Shown: positions 1-12,109, counted from the first letter of the stretch. The stretch is 64,000 bases of DNA from Siphonodentalium dalli (GCA_032622095.1 CP136062.1:33418918-33482917), one strand, 5' to 3'. Notes: generated from the letters alone by a model not told the origin. Numbers and translations are program-made.

Positions 1-2120
1 CACAATGCCTGACTGTATAACTAACACCATTTTAACACATAACACGGGCCCCGTTCTTCGTTTCAGCGCACCACATGACTCGCTCAGCAACTAACAACTA
101 CAAAAATCATTAAAGGGACACCTCTGGACTCCCCCATACCCCGTATTAAAGCTCGTGGGCTCTTCCCCATACAACATTCAATTCAATTCAACTCAACTTT
201 TGCCGTGTTCAGACATGACGACTTTCTATGTTCAATATCCTCAAAACAACAAACCGTGGGGTGAAGGAGAAGATCACTCGATCTTTTCGACCATCCCGGG
301 CGCTTCGCGCCCAACCACTATCGTCTCAACAGTACTTCTTCAAACGTCTCCGTTATTTTGTTATTATCCTTGCCTCAATCCTAACCTCGCGGGGCCCGTA
401 TTGCTGCGATTTAACATCAATCTAATCCAATATAATATAATAGTGAACCCCGATTAAGTATATATCGCTATCTAATCATGTGCTTATTGCAAGATTACCA
501 ATAACGGAATGAATTGCAATCGAATGGGAGACGAATAAGCAACGCAAGGACAACAGTTGTCCTTAAAACAACGATGACTGGTGACAAATTTGTCAAATAT
601 TTGTCACCACACTTGTCATGTCACGTGCTTATGTTGTGATCTTTTCATTGAAGACAAACTAATGAAGGAGCTTAACTCTATTGCCATTAGTCTTGCGTCT
701 CTTGAACGTTATCGTAATGCGTTTCCTGTGTTATGCGCAGCCGAATATTTGTCATTTGCACACGATTCGAATTCAAATGTGCTGATTGCGTGAGTTTTTA
801 TGCTAGTTTTGACGGACGACAGGATGATTTGCATGCCCGGGAAACCAGCTGCCGTCACAATCCTCACTGTCGACGATCTGTTGTTAAAAAGAAAACATTT
901 GTCATCATCAGAAACGGCAAATTAAAATTGGATTGTTCGCGCTCCTGACAACATTAGCGGCCATGGTAATTCGTCAGTGTCCAGAGTGCCTGCTGAGACA
1001 GGAGGCGATTATTGCTTTATTTGCACACATTGTCGGCGGTTTTGCTTCTCAATGTTCACGGTTGGGAATCACGTGGTTTCGAGTTGATGAGTATTACGCA
1101 TTCAAAATGGCAGACCAGAAACGAGGAAAAAATTAATAAACTAGGATGATAGTATATTTTGGCAGCTACGAGGGGCATGATAATCTGCGGGATGGAGTGG
1201 AATATGGAATAGAATGAATACAGCACGTATAAGAGGGCTCCGTTTGGTGTGTAACTAAAGGCCGATATTTGCCCCAGCCACACGTATTAAGCCCGCCACT
1301 AACCGGACAGCAGACGTTTCATTATTCGGTCGACGACTGTCCTAACATAAATTGTCGAAATCAAGGCCGTGGAACAGCGTGGAACAGATGTAGAAATGTA
1401 TTTTTACAGCGATAACGCTATGCCTACAAGCAAACCTGGTATTCAAATGAAGTTTATCATATATTGCACAACAACAATCTATTAATGCAAACGAAGTGGT
1501 GATTTGTGTACATCTAGAGACCGAATAATCCACCCATGCGAAGATGCCATGAAACGTGGAAATTGCGTTCGACATCAATGTTTAGAATTTAGATTCATCG
1601 ATGCATACGCTAGCAAACAACATTAGGTCTCAAATGACGAGGTGGAATACTGCGCTTTCGTATTTTGCTACAATGTGGCTGTTTTAGTGCGAATACTGAA
1701 ATGTCGAAAACGCATTCAGTATATATCGACGCGGATGAAAACTGCTAAACAAAAACTCGGTGCTTACAATATCAATATCGATTTCGGCTGATGTATTCCA
1801 TATAATGGGGCGTATCGTATATCAAAATGTAGGAATAGACACAGGAAATGTATTTTTTTCTAATAGGTACACTATGCAGTGAAATTGTTGCAGAAATTCG
1901 TTCCAAGAAAGAGTGTTTTGCTCGTAAACAATAGAATGGCTGACTGAAGTCGTTGTATTGTTCCAACAAAGCCGTTCTTATCCACAAAATGCAGCAATCA
2001 GTATTAATGTTGACTCCAATTAAATAGTTTGTTTCTCTGATATTATAATCATGAGTTTTCAAAATCAAACTGTCCTAATAGAGTTTGCTCCCACTACTGT
2101 GTTTTGGAGTGAGAACAGAA
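1..2120. other. Anonymous AT-rich DNA, no supported gene
   Basis: No open frame here has recognisable domain content and none exceeds about 100 codons. Two small hairpins are visible: AGGACAAC/GTTGTCCT at 547-563 and a 10-bp stem GGTGACAAAT/ATTTGTCACC at 580-608. No repeat partner was seen inside the window. Confidence 0.5.
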
Positions 2121-2445
2121 CAGTGCTGATTATATTGTATATGCATTATACATTGTACTGATTGTATTTGTTGTACATGCATATATACATGTATATTATG
2201 CTGATTACATGTTTGTATTTCCATGTACACCATGCTGATTGTATTAAATTGTTGTATTTACATATGTATGATGTTGATTTTATTTTTCTATATACTTATA
2301 TATTATTCCGATTGCACATTTGTATAATGCATATATATCTGCTGATTGTATTCAATTGTTGTGTTATACATACGTATTAAGCTGATTGTATTATTGAAAA
2401 ACTTATATATTTTTCTGATTGCGTGCTTGTATTATACATGTATAT
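2121..2445 (+). repeat. Degenerate tandem repeat, unit about 55-65 bp
   Basis: A phrase close to GCTGATTGTATT followed by TGTTGTATTTACATATGTAT recurs five or six times with many substitutions and variable spacing. It is very AT-rich and looks like an old tandem array. It has no coding signal, although one short frame runs through it. Confidence 0.55.
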
Positions 2446-3709
2446 TGAAGTGGTCAATACTCAGTGCATGCCATACGAACGGTGATTGTAAGTATTTTTA
2501 GTCTTTCTTTTGAATGGTAAGCTTAAAGGTACGGTTGGCCTTGGCGGTGGGTATCCTGTGAAAATATTTCCACCCGTCAAAAACCGCCACAAACAGAAAG
2601 AACAACAAAATGTAGACAGACTTTGTCCGTATACAAATAAGAAATATCGCATAAACAGTATGTTATTGTCATATTTTTGACCATTGTTATGTAAACAAAG
2701 GCATAAAAAGTTACTTTTCTGGTGTTTGTTTATATTATGATGGTAAACATAAAGAGCGTTCTTTGTGGGTGAATTCCTGATATGGAACGAATAAAGAGCG
2801 TTTATGACATTTGTGTGTGATTAGCCAGCAGCATTGTGTTGTCTTCTGTAACACAATCAGGCTCTTGGTTAGGTAAAATATAGTAAATCTTTATGATAAC
2901 ATGCTGTTTACGCGATGGTCATGGTATATATGAACGAAACTGTATGCGTTTTAATGTTTTTCTGTTTACGGTGATTGGAACAAATATGAATATTTTCGAC
3001 AACTAAGGCCTCACGTGCCTTTAACATTTACTTAACATGTCATTTTGAATAATTTGGTGTTCAGTCAGATTCTGCCTCTTTAAAAAAGTATTTGCTGCTC
3101 AATTTATTGAAAGGCTCCTTTAGCTTTTCAATTATAGCATACATGGCCCTCGTTTCAATGCTATCACACACGACAAATTGTTGATAATTGTAGATCTGCC
3201 CGTTATCAATATGACACGGTAGGGGAGCAAACTTAATAAAAGCCCCTGGGCTTGTTGTTTAACCCCTTTCCAATTCACTATACTATATTGTCAAAGACCC
3301 AAAACCGTTGTTAAATGTTCATATATGTTACATGTTTTAATTAGTATTGGAATAAAATATGTTTACATCAATGTCAGGTCTACAAATTAAAAAAGAAGAG
3401 TTACGAATAAACGGCCGCTAGGCCCGCGTCCCCCGACTAGGCTGGCTTTATCGGTTGTTTTGTCTATATAAATGAAAACTTAGTCCAGTGTAATAAGTAG
3501 ACCGCACCCATATTCGAACTTGACCTGTATTTACATGTGACCACTCCATATGCCAAATTTGAAAACAATCGATAGCCATGACTAAAATTATCATCCGGAA
3601 CCAATTTGGGTCGAACGCACGGACACACGGACACCGGTGAGTTAAATAGTCCCCCGAATATGAGCAAATAAAAAAGCACACCGAACTCGCGTTGGATCTC
3701 ATATGAACC
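2446..3709. other. Anonymous DNA; possible dispersed-repeat fragment at 3437-3660
   Basis: No gene is seen. The motif AAAGAGCGTT occurs twice (2751-2760 and 2793-2802). The stretch around 3490-3640, ending in CGCACGGACACACGGACACC, has the look of a dispersed invertebrate repeat, but it has no clear second copy here, so the assignment is weak. Confidence 0.35.
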
Positions 3710-5573
3710 CTATGTGTGCCCTCTGACATACGTGTGTGCCCTCCGAGTCATCCACGTGCCCTCTGAATCCTCTGCCCTCCAAATCATCCGTGTGCCCTCT
3801 AAATCCAATATGTGCCCTCCGAAACTTATGTGCGCTCGATCCGGTGTGAACCCTCTGAATCATCCGCGTGCTCATCTGCATCATCCGTGTGCCAACCAAA
3901 TCCGCCGTCTGCCCTCCATATCCGCCGTGTGCCAACCAAATCCGCCATGTGCCCTCTGAATCGGCCGTGTACCCTCCAAATCCGCCGTGTGCCCTCTGAA
4001 TCTGCCGTGTGCCCTCTGGATCCGCCGTGTGCCCTCCAAATCACCGTGTGTCCTCTGAATCCGCCGTGTGCCCTCTGAATTCGCCAGGTGCCCTCTGAAT
4101 CCGCCGTGTGCACTCTGAATCCGCCGTGTGGACTCTGAATCCGCCGTGTGTCCTCTGAGTCCGCCGCGTGCCCTCTGAATCACCCGTGTACCCTCTGAAT
4201 CAGCCGTGTGCCCTCTGAATCGCCGTGTGCCATATGAATCCGCCATGTGCCCTCTGAATCCGCCGTGTGCCATATGAATCCGCCATGTGCCCTCTGAATC
4301 CGCCGTCTACCCTCTGAATCCGCCGTATGCCCTCTGAATCCGCCGTGTACCCTCTGAATCCGCCGCGTGCCCTCTGAATCTGCCATGTGCCATATGAATC
4401 CGCCGTGTACCCTCTGAATCCACCACGTGCCCTCTGAATCCGCCGTGTGCCCTCTGAATCTGCCGTGTGCCCTCTGAATCCGCCGTGTGCCATATGAATC
4501 CGCCATGTGCCCTCCGAATCCGCCGTGTGCCCTCTGAATCCGCCGTGTGCCCTCTGAATCAGCCGTGTACCCTATGAATCCGCCGCGTGCCCTCTGAATC
4601 CGCCGTGTGCCTTCTGAATCCGCCATGTGCCCTCTGAATCCGCCGTGTGTCCTCTGAATCCGCAGTGTACCTCTGAATCCGCCGCGTGCCTTCTGAATCC
4701 GCCGTGTGCCCTCTGAATCCGCCGTGTGCCTTCTGAATCCGCCATGTGCCATATGAATCCGCCGTGTACCTCTGAATCCGCCGTGTACCTCTGAATCCAC
4801 CGTGTGCCCTCTGAATCCGCCGCGTGCCCTCTGAATCCGCCGTGTGCCTCTGAATCCGCCGTGTGCCCTCTGAATCCGCCATGTGCCCTCTGATTACGCC
4901 GTGTGCCTCTGAATCCGCCATGTGCCCTCTGATTACGCCGTGTGCCTCTGAATCCGCCATGTGCCCTCTGATTACGCCGTGTGCCTCTGAATCCGCCATG
5001 TGCCTTCTGAATCCGCCGTGTGCCCTCTGAATCCGCCGCGTGCCCTCTGAATCCGCCATGTGCCTTCTGGATCCGCCATGTGCCTTCTGAATCACCCGTG
5101 TGCCCTCTGAATCCGCCGCGTGCCTTCTGAATCCGCCGTGTGCCCTCTGAATCCGCCGCGTGCCCTCTGATACCGCCGTGTGCCCTCTGAATCCGCCGTG
5201 TGCCCTCTGAATCCGCCGTGTGCCCTCTGAATCCGCCGTGTGCCTTCTGAATCCGCCGTGTGCCCTCTGAATCCGCCGCGTGCCTTCTGAATCCGCCGTG
5301 TGCCATCTGAATCCGCCGCGTGCCCTCTGATCCGCCATGTGCCTTCTGAATCCGCCGTGTGCCTTCTGAATCCGCCATGTGACCTCTGAATCCGCCGTGT
5401 GCCCTCTGAATCCACCGCGTGTCCTCTGAATCCGCCGCGTGTCCTCTGAATCCGCCGTGTGCCCTCTGAATCCGCCATGTGCCTTCTGAATCCACCGTGT
5501 GCCCTCTGAATCCGCCGCGTGCCTTCTGAATCCGCCATGTGCCTTCTGAATCCGCCGTATGCCCTCTGAATCT
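3710..5573. repeat. 20-bp minisatellite, roughly 90 units
   Basis: The unit is close to CCCTCTGAATCCGCCGTGTG and is repeated about 90 times with point variants (CGCGTG, CATGTG, CTTCTG, ATATGA) and occasional 19- or 21-base units that shift phase. The left edge is more degenerate (ACATACGTGTG, CATCCACG) and the homogeneous core starts near 3960. All three minus-strand frames stay open for hundreds of codons because neither the unit nor its common variants make a stop on that strand. The translated products are the same cyclic 20-residue repeat (RGHTADSEGTRRIQRAHGGF) in different phases. There is no promoter, splice or domain evidence, so it is treated as non-coding satellite. Confidence 0.93.
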
Positions 5574-6330
5574 TCCGGTCGATGACGCGGTGTGGTAACG
5601 CGATGTTTAATATTTGGAGTCAACGTTTAGCCAAACATATTCGTCATGACTATATGACGGATGTTGTATCTCGTCCGATATGCATGGATTTGATCTTAAT
5701 GCCAAATTGTGCTGGAATATAGCGACGCATGCCTTCATGATTTGTGTGCATGTGTGTCGTAAAACCGATTTTCTGCGAATAGTTAGGATTGTCCTTTCCA
5801 GTCAATTCAATTATACACGTTCGTAATCACTCGCTAAATGACACGACGACATTGGTTCCAGCGAAATGAATTCACTCCGAAACAAATCATTAGATGCACA
5901 CACGCTGATAAAGTTGACAGTTTTGCCAATATATGTCGTCAGCTGGGACATCACGTGCGATGTATCATAATTTGTAACTGTCGACATGCCATTCATACTG
6001 GACTGATTTGAGGGTGGGCCAGAAGAACATTGTTTGTTAGTCCAAAATTTTGAATTCATTCGCCAAATAGAATGTTATACATATAATAGTGAGGCTCAGA
6101 TAAGAGGACATGAAACATTTGTAACACAATGCTATTCGCTCTCTCCTTTCCACACCATGAACTGGCACGCTATTGCATCAGACTAGAAACAGCGATGCAA
6201 TCGGACTGCTCAGTACTCTCCGCCAAATGTAAGCCGAGGCGACGCTCTAAATTGCATGGATGTAAACTAGAGTTAGCTTGGGCAGAAACTGTTGTAACCA
6301 ACATGGTGGTGATGAATATCATATTGTGTT
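5574..6330. other. Anonymous DNA, no supported gene
   Basis: Short open frames on both strands (for example 5811-6059 minus and 6129-6332 plus) have no recognisable motif and no repeat partner in the window. Nothing further is seen. Confidence 0.45.
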
Positions 6331-6370
6331 AACCTGCAACCATTAACCTGCAACCATTAACCTGCAACAA
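6331..6370 (+). repeat. 14-bp tandem repeat, three units
   Basis: AACCTGCAACCATT is repeated almost exactly three times. It is a small simple-sequence array. Confidence 0.85.
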
Positions 6371-6771
6371 ATTAGGGATAACTATACCCAAGCTTACTAC
6401 TGGAAGCACCTGAAACCCCAACACATTTAATAAAATGCTATGTATAGAAAATGCAGAGGTGATGAAACGACTAGCCATATATTTTAATCTAGCTTTGAGG
6501 GAATACGAAACAAAGGCCTAGATACGTCAACCGATACCTGGATTGATATACACCTATCAGCACCAATTTCAACCACATCCTTTTTGACTGATACATCGCC
6601 TCTATGCTTTCTCGTTGTGGATGTGCACTGTATGTGGTGACCCAGTCACGGAATTAAATTACTATATAGATAAAGTATAGCGGAACGGGCACAACATTGG
6701 CGCACAATGCAATACTGTATATACATGTGTGAAATTGATTCATTTGTGTTCCATTAGTTTATAAGAACCCC

Positions 6772-7232
6772 ACAAGTAATATCTAGAGATATAATATGTA
6801 GGACTAGTAACGAGTCCTGTCGCTAAAATTCACCACAAGTTTATATATAGATATTCGCACTAATACTGCACCGGTCATACATGATAATAATATGTTTGAC
6901 TAGTAACGAGGCATGTCGCTAAAAAAAACACCACAAGTGCTATCTTATCTAGGGATTTTCGCTCTAATACTCCACTAAACTTGCATGATTGTAATATATA
7001 TGACTACTAACGAGGCATGTTGCAAAAAAAACAAAAAACGCCACAAGTTATATATAGAGATTGTCGCACTAATATTGCAGTGGCCATGCATGATAGAAGT
7101 ATAAATGATATGATTGCTAACGAGGCCTGTTGAAAAAAAAGAACGCACAAGTTATATCTAGAGATTTGCGCCATAAAATTGCACTGGTAATAATAGTAAT
7201 ACAACGAGGCCTATCTATAAAACAAACGTCGT
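6772..7232 (+). repeat. Degenerate tandem repeat, unit about 100-110 bp, five units
   Basis: Units begin near 6772, 6836, 6935, 7045 and 7147. Each carries a start like CACAAGTTATATCTAGAGAT, then CACTAATACTGCA, CATGCATGAT, and ACTAGTAACGAGGCATGT followed by an A tract. Divergence between units is substantial and the first unit is short. 6371-6771 upstream contains nothing recognised. Confidence 0.75.
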
Positions 7233-7250
7233 TAGTAGTCAGAACTAGTT

Positions 7251-7762
7251 ATCGCGCGCCGCGCGTATACTAATGTACAAATTCTTGTTTCGCCTGGACG
7301 CTGGAGTTTACGCTGGGGGTTTTATTTATAGAAAAATTGGAAATTTTGGGACGGATTTAAAATCCGAACTGCGCGACCAGGAGGCCGAGTCCGGTAAAAG
7401 GTGTAGTTGGGAATTTCAATTTCGTTTATTGTCCTTTACATTATTATGTCAACAATGCTGATTTTTGGTTTGTAACAAGCTATGTCAATTACAAATAAAA
7501 GAAATGAAGAAGATAATTTGTAAGTATTATATTTCAACTTTTATAGACATTTTTCGTTCTGCAGCTCACTGAGGGTTGTGGTCGGAGACGGCCGAGTCGG
7601 CCGCCGGTTCGTTAATTAGGTGCTGGTTGTTATTGTTATTTTAACGGAATTCTGAGTTGGTCATTCGCGAAACCAATATATTTTATATTCTATAATTACA
7701 AACATGGGTATATAATATATGACCTTGAGCGCGTTACCATTTCTTACATTGGTTTTCTTGTA
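7251..7762 (+). repeat. Dispersed 0.5-kb repeat, copy 1 (inverted partner at 38054-38538)
   Basis: The sequence recurs in reverse complement at 38054-38538 with good similarity over most of its length. Shared landmarks are GTTTTATTTATAGAA, GAGGCCGAGTCCGGTAAAAG, GAGACGGCCGAGTCGGCCG, and TTGAGCGCGTTACCATTTCT. One end is a GC-rich tract (CGCGCGCCGCGCG). A GC palindrome GCCGAGTCGGC sits near 7590. No terminal inverted repeats or coding content were recognised; the family is unknown. Confidence 0.75.
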
Positions 7763-7990
7763 AACCAATTGTGCTTATATAAGCCTGGTTAATTGCGACC
7801 ACAATTGAGTCCCTTTCGCCGACTAAGGGGTTCGAGGCCTCCATCATTAATATATTTCTCCATTTGCATTTTTTTCCAAACCATGCACTTTTTAGAGTTT
7901 TAGCCTCATAACAAACATGCATTTTACATTTTTCTTGTAATATTTCAAACACAATGAATTGGGAATTCATACAATACCGAGAATGTCTAT

Positions 7991-8132
7991 ATAGAACACA
8001 ACGCGCATCTTAATCGAGAATCTTTTATCGAATGATTTGCGGATGGCGAAAGGTTATATTTCGTGAGAGCGTAGCTATGTAACTATGCGAAGTCCGCAAC
8101 TTTCGATAAAGGATTCGCAAGTTGTGTTCTAG
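7991..8132. repeat. Imperfect foldback inside family D copy 1
   Basis: The arms TAGAACACAAC...ATCTTTTATCGAA and TTCGATAAAGGAT...GTTGTGTTCTA pair with a few mismatches around a loop of roughly 80 bases. It lies within a stretch absent from the related copy at 9410-9880, so it is probably part of an insertion whose exact limits were not resolved. Confidence 0.6.
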
Positions 8133-8506
8133 ATTTATTCTACACCGTTCTATCAGATATAATAAGTCCATTATTGTCATATTAATTGATACTATGGCAA
8201 CCTTTATTGTGATTTAACTCTGACGAATAAGCAGTAATTTTCAGGACATCAGTACGAAGCGCATCGTTGACGTAATGAACCTCATCTTTCTTGGAGACAA
8301 CGTCAACAAGAATAGCTCCGGCTTGTATCCCACTAGAGATATACATTAATATGTATTCAATGGCTCGTATTCCGTTGAGTACATGTGCTTAATGGATATG
8401 GAATAAAAATACTTCTTTCACAATACACGCGTTGGATGTATGGTGCGTAATTGTCACAAATACATGACGAGATTCTCAATATGTTCCCATTCCTTATAAT
8501 GACTTA

Positions 8507-8719
8507 CAGTAATGCTCTAATTAATCGACTCCTTAACCACAGCAGAATTATGGGTAACTTTTCAGGATTTAGTCGGAAATATGGTTTGTTGCCATTCATC
8601 GCAAAGCTCTCGCTGAGAGCTTTCCGATGAATCGCAACAAGCCATATTTCTGACTAAATCCTGAAAAGTTACCCATAATTCTGCTGTGGTTAAGGAGTCG
8701 ATTAATTAGAGCATTACTG
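8507..8719. mobile_element. 213-bp foldback MITE with TA target duplication (Tc1/mariner type), copy 1
   Basis: An almost complete palindrome begins CAGTAATGC and ends GCATTACTG, flanked by TA on both sides (8505-8506 and 8720-8721). The outer 26 bases of each arm are perfect complements. The inner arms carry a few mismatches and meet near 8613. The related copies of host repeat D have a single TA at the matching position (9756-9757 and 12255-12256), which directly supports TA duplication on insertion. TA targets and CAGT ends are typical of the Tc1/mariner superfamily. There is no coding capacity, so it would be non-autonomous. Confidence 0.85.
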
Positions 8720-8854
8720 TAGTTCCTGTTGTGTGGGTTTCGTGAGTTGTGCACATCTGATGCCGTCTCTCGGGCTTACAGGGTCGATCTAAAGATGTTT
8801 TCAAAAATACCATAATGTGCTGATAAATCGATGCCGTACTACAAGCAACGTTAA

Positions 8855-9262
8855 GGGGGAGGTCAAGTGAACAATTTTGAATGGGAATTTCCATGCAAAT
8901 CTTTGGAGCAAAAGTTATGTTTGAAGCAGTTGCCCGGTAACCAATGTAGGCATACCATTGATCTGGATAATATTCAACTGGCTGGCGCCCTAGGTAAATT
9001 ATAAAATTTTGCATTAAATATATTTTAAAGAATTTTTTTCTGGAATTACATCACATGACCTTCATTTGAAAAATCAATATAAAATTAAAAAAGAATACAT
9101 CAACATTATAGTGGAACAAGTTCCAAGCAGACCCGCCAGACAAATACCTGTTGTTTCCAATACCACATCACATCACACTCAGAAGTATGTGCAACTCTGT
9201 GGCATTTGCTCCACATATTTGCATGGAAATCACCATTCAAAATTGGTCACTTGACCTCCACC
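8855..9262. mobile_element. 408-bp TTAA-flanked MITE (piggyBac-like target)
   Basis: TTAA at 8851-8854 and 9263-9266 brackets an element whose ends are inverted: it starts GGGGGAGGTCAAGTGA and ends TCACTTGACCTCCACC. The similarity extends inward over about 80 bases (CAATTTTGAATGG, TTTCCATGCAAAT, GGAGCAAA). Family D copy 2 reads CAACGTTAAACTAACG at 9869-9884 without the insert, which is an empty site with one TTAA. TTAA duplication is the mark of piggyBac-type transposition. No transposase is encoded. Confidence 0.75.
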
Positions 9263-9409
9263 TTAAACTAATGTCTTTGAAATATCTGAACATTTCCAAC
9301 CAATGCATGTGAATTCTTTTGCGCGCGAATTCTCTGTTCGTCTGTCTGTCGTCTGATTATATTTCTTGACTATTCATCCAAGTTAATAAGAGACCATTTC
9401 AATATATAA

Positions 9410-9880
9410 TGTTATAACTAAATGGGATAATCCATTTAATAATAAATGGTTAACACGCCACATGGGATAATCAATTTAGTTATAAATGGTTAAACACGCT
9501 ACATGCGTGGATTCGATGTCTCATTTATATATTTATCCAATTTCTTGCAATTTGCGAAAGCGACTTTTAGAGTCTTGGCCTCATAAACAAACATTTGTTT
9601 TCCAATTTGCTTGTAATATTACACAAAACAATGACTGCAGAATTTCTACAATACTGAGATCAATACTTTTTTGATAATACACGTCTAGCATTTATGGTGC
9701 GCAATTGCCCCAAATACATTACAAACTTCTCTATTTCTCATCCCGTACAATGACCTAGTTCCTTTTGTGCGTGACTTGTACACATTTAATGTTGTCTCTG
9801 GGGCAATTACAACATCGATCTAAAGATGTTTTCCTAAATCACAGCAGGTGTAATGTAGTTCAGAGTCCAACGTTAAACTA
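9410..9880 (+). repeat. Dispersed repeat family D, copy 2 (uninterrupted)
   Basis: This copy lacks the three insertions found in copy 1 and so shows the empty sites: TA at 9756-9757 and TTAA at 9873-9876. Its left part holds a short tandem (ATGGGATAATC-ATTTA...TAAATGGTTAA, two units). There is no coding content. Confidence 0.7.
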
Positions 9881-10793
9881 ACGTATTTGAAATTCGCTAT
9901 TGACAGCTAATTGCAACATAAATTGAAAACTTTGTTGACGTCGATGTGTAGTTAAACGACAACTCCATCATAGTCGCTATCGTTTATAATTAGCATATAT
10001 ATCATATACTGAAAATAATTACGTGATTCCCACTTGGCGCCCAGACAATCTATTTAAATGTAGTTCAAAGTTCACGCATGTCCTATAACTGTCAGTCAAT
10101 GGTATCCAGGACAATTATCCGTGAAACTTGCCTTGTCTGTTATAGACAAGGCAAGTTTCACGGATGTAAATAAAACAGTTGACGGAAATAAAATGCGGTT
10201 CATGGCTTCACGTGTCACGCATGTGTCGCGTGGTGCCAGGTCAACAAGAGATCACCCATGTACGTTTCGATTGGCTAATTCATTGGCTAACTCAAGAAAT
10301 GACACATGGTATCGTTTCCTCTCATATTTCCACGCAGACTGTTATATGTGCATTGATAATCTCCCGGTAGACAAACAAATGCTCATGTTCATTGGCAATT
10401 CTTTAATAAGAACTACCGACCATAATAAATACCACATTATGTGTTAAGCAATTACCGGCTAGTGGGGTTAGCCTAAACTAGCCACCGCTGCCGTGGGTGT
10501 ACCACGCCACACACGATAAAGCATAGGTCCGAAAGGGCAAAGCCAAACAAAAAGCATACCCATTAGTCACTGGCAGGGAGGAATGTCCCTCAGGGACATG
10601 GACTAAGGGTGTGGGTGGTAAAAACCAAGACATGACCGGCTGAACCAGCAAACGCAAAATGAACAGAAGTTTCGGTCACGACTCGACGAAGACGATTAAT
10701 CAAGCTACATTGCCCGAACTCATCGCGCGGTCGGTGGAGAGTTCACTTGACCTACATGCGATGCAGTTGACCGCCGTCTGATAAATGTATGAC
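9881..10793. other. Anonymous DNA with two strong hairpins
   Basis: A perfect 22-bp stem with a 5-base loop spans 10117-10165 (arms ATCCGTGAAACTTGCCTTGT... and the complement). An 8-bp stem ATGTCCCT/AGGGACAT lies at 10583-10599. The GC-richer stretch 10450-10700 differs in composition from its surroundings and could be a transposon fragment, but no family was recognised. The 108-codon frame at 10121-10447 has no supporting evidence. Confidence 0.45.
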
Positions 10794-10797
10794 TTAA

Positions 10798-11259
10798 CCC
10801 TTTCAGTGCCAGGTCCGTTTTTTGTATCAACCCATATACCCTGTGCCAATGCATTCTCTTATATATGCGAATCGACCATAGGTCGCCTCGCATATATAAG
10901 AGAATGCATTGGCCTAACAATTTTTCATCATTTGTTATTATTTTTTACAATTTTTTAATAATTTTTTCTTATATTCTTTAACAGACTTATTTTGTAGGTT
11001 TAGTGCCAGGGAATCTTACGTTTTTCATGGGCATCAAAATTATTACTATGAATACTTGGTGATAGTTTTGAGTTATAGCATGCCCCTAAGGTTTTATCCA
11101 GTTTGTTTTTAAATTCGCTATAGCATGCTTAAGCATACCCAAAAAAAATTCAACCCAAACAAATCTAAAAAAAACAACATTTATTTAAAAAAAAATTTAG
11201 GGCCGATTTTACAGACCGTAAATTAGGGCCGATGAGATCGGCCCCTGGCACTGAAAGGG
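10798..11259. mobile_element. piggyBac-like MITE with one 69-bp hairpin
   Basis: TTAA at 10794-10797 and 11260-11263 flanks a 462-bp element. The terminal inverted repeats are a perfect 16 bases (CCCTTTCAGTGCCAGG). The interior has a 69-base near-perfect hairpin at 10845-10913, then CCTAACAATTTTT and long A/T tracts shared with the other members. The second hairpin found in most relatives is missing; instead there is a unique stretch (11000-11160) with repeated TATAGCATGC. No coding capacity. Confidence 0.88.
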
Positions 11260-11263
11260 TTAA

Positions 11264-12109
11264 GGTCGAAAGCCCATATCAATATTTTCTTTCATCAATT
11301 TTTTTTTTTTGAAAAATGTGCGCATGTAGTTTGTGTAGACATGATTAACTCTATTCACCAACACCGAACTGAAGGGGGTGGCAACATCACTAACTCTATC
11401 CCCAACACAAGGTCCGACCAACAAGTGTGTTCATCAACGCCTGCTACGCTTCAGACATTGACGTTTCACGTTACCTTTAACTTCTGAGTACAATAACCCA
11501 TTATTTAACTTAGTATATTATGGACATTTCCCACCAATGCATGGGAATCCTTCTGAATGTTCGTCTGCTTATAGCAACCACCAAGGGTGCTTATATATAT
11601 ACCGTAGGCAGGTGAATGACGTCATATAATTTTTTTCTTTATCCATCAGTGATTTTTCAAGATCGCGGGTATAGATTTTGGATAAATATAAAATATAAAA
11701 TTGTCACGTGAGATTGCAAAAAACGCAGAATTGGAAATGACGCAACGCGATAAAAATGAAAGTAACTACTTCACAACTTACAAAGAATTCACATGTGATT
11801 TAAGTCTATTAATTTCATTTAGACAATTTCATTGGTCAGCTTAATGAAAACGAAAAATGAAGAAGTCATGACGATAATCCAGACAAGATTTTACAACCCA
11901 CGACACTTCTTGTCAATTTGGCATGTCGTCTCCGTCGTGACCAGTGCATGCTATTACATAAATTATTCTTTGCGTTATGTCGCCGAAAAAAGGCAAATTT
12001 GAGGCACATCATGTGTGGTTGCTCCACTACGTGTCACGTACGATTCATATTATTTACCGAACATCCATAATTACATAATAATATACCATTCCAAAGTATA
12101 CTATTATAA
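11264..12109. other. Anonymous DNA, no supported gene
   Basis: AT-rich, with only short frames. A phrase at 11522-11570 (ACATTTCCCACCAATGCATG) resembles 9289-9310, suggesting a small repeat fragment related to the family D flank. Nothing else was recognised. Confidence 0.4.

Larger units (their letters stand above)
7770..9340 (+). repeat. Dispersed repeat family D, copy 1, interrupted by later insertions
   Basis: This region aligns in segments with 9410-9880 and, over a shorter span, with 12110-12345. Shared landmarks are TTTTAGAGT(T/C)TTRGCCTCATAA, TGTAATATTWCA, TATGGTGCG(T/C)AATTG, GTTCCT...GTGAGTTG and CGATCTAAAGATGTTTTC. Relative to copy 2 this copy has extra DNA at about 7982-8408, a 213-bp foldback at 8507-8719 and a 408-bp element at 8855-9262. 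The function and class of the parent repeat are not known. Confidence 0.7.

Noticed and set aside
3881-5623. Long minus-strand open frames (up to 354 codons) as a repeat-protein gene
   Set aside because: They are produced by the 20-bp satellite, occur in all three frames at once, and have no non-repeat domain, splice or promoter evidence.
8533-8693. 153-bp piggyBac-like element defined by internal TTAA motifs of the foldback
   Set aside because: The paralogous empty sites at 9756 and 12255 place the insertion borders at the outer TA, not at the internal TTAA.
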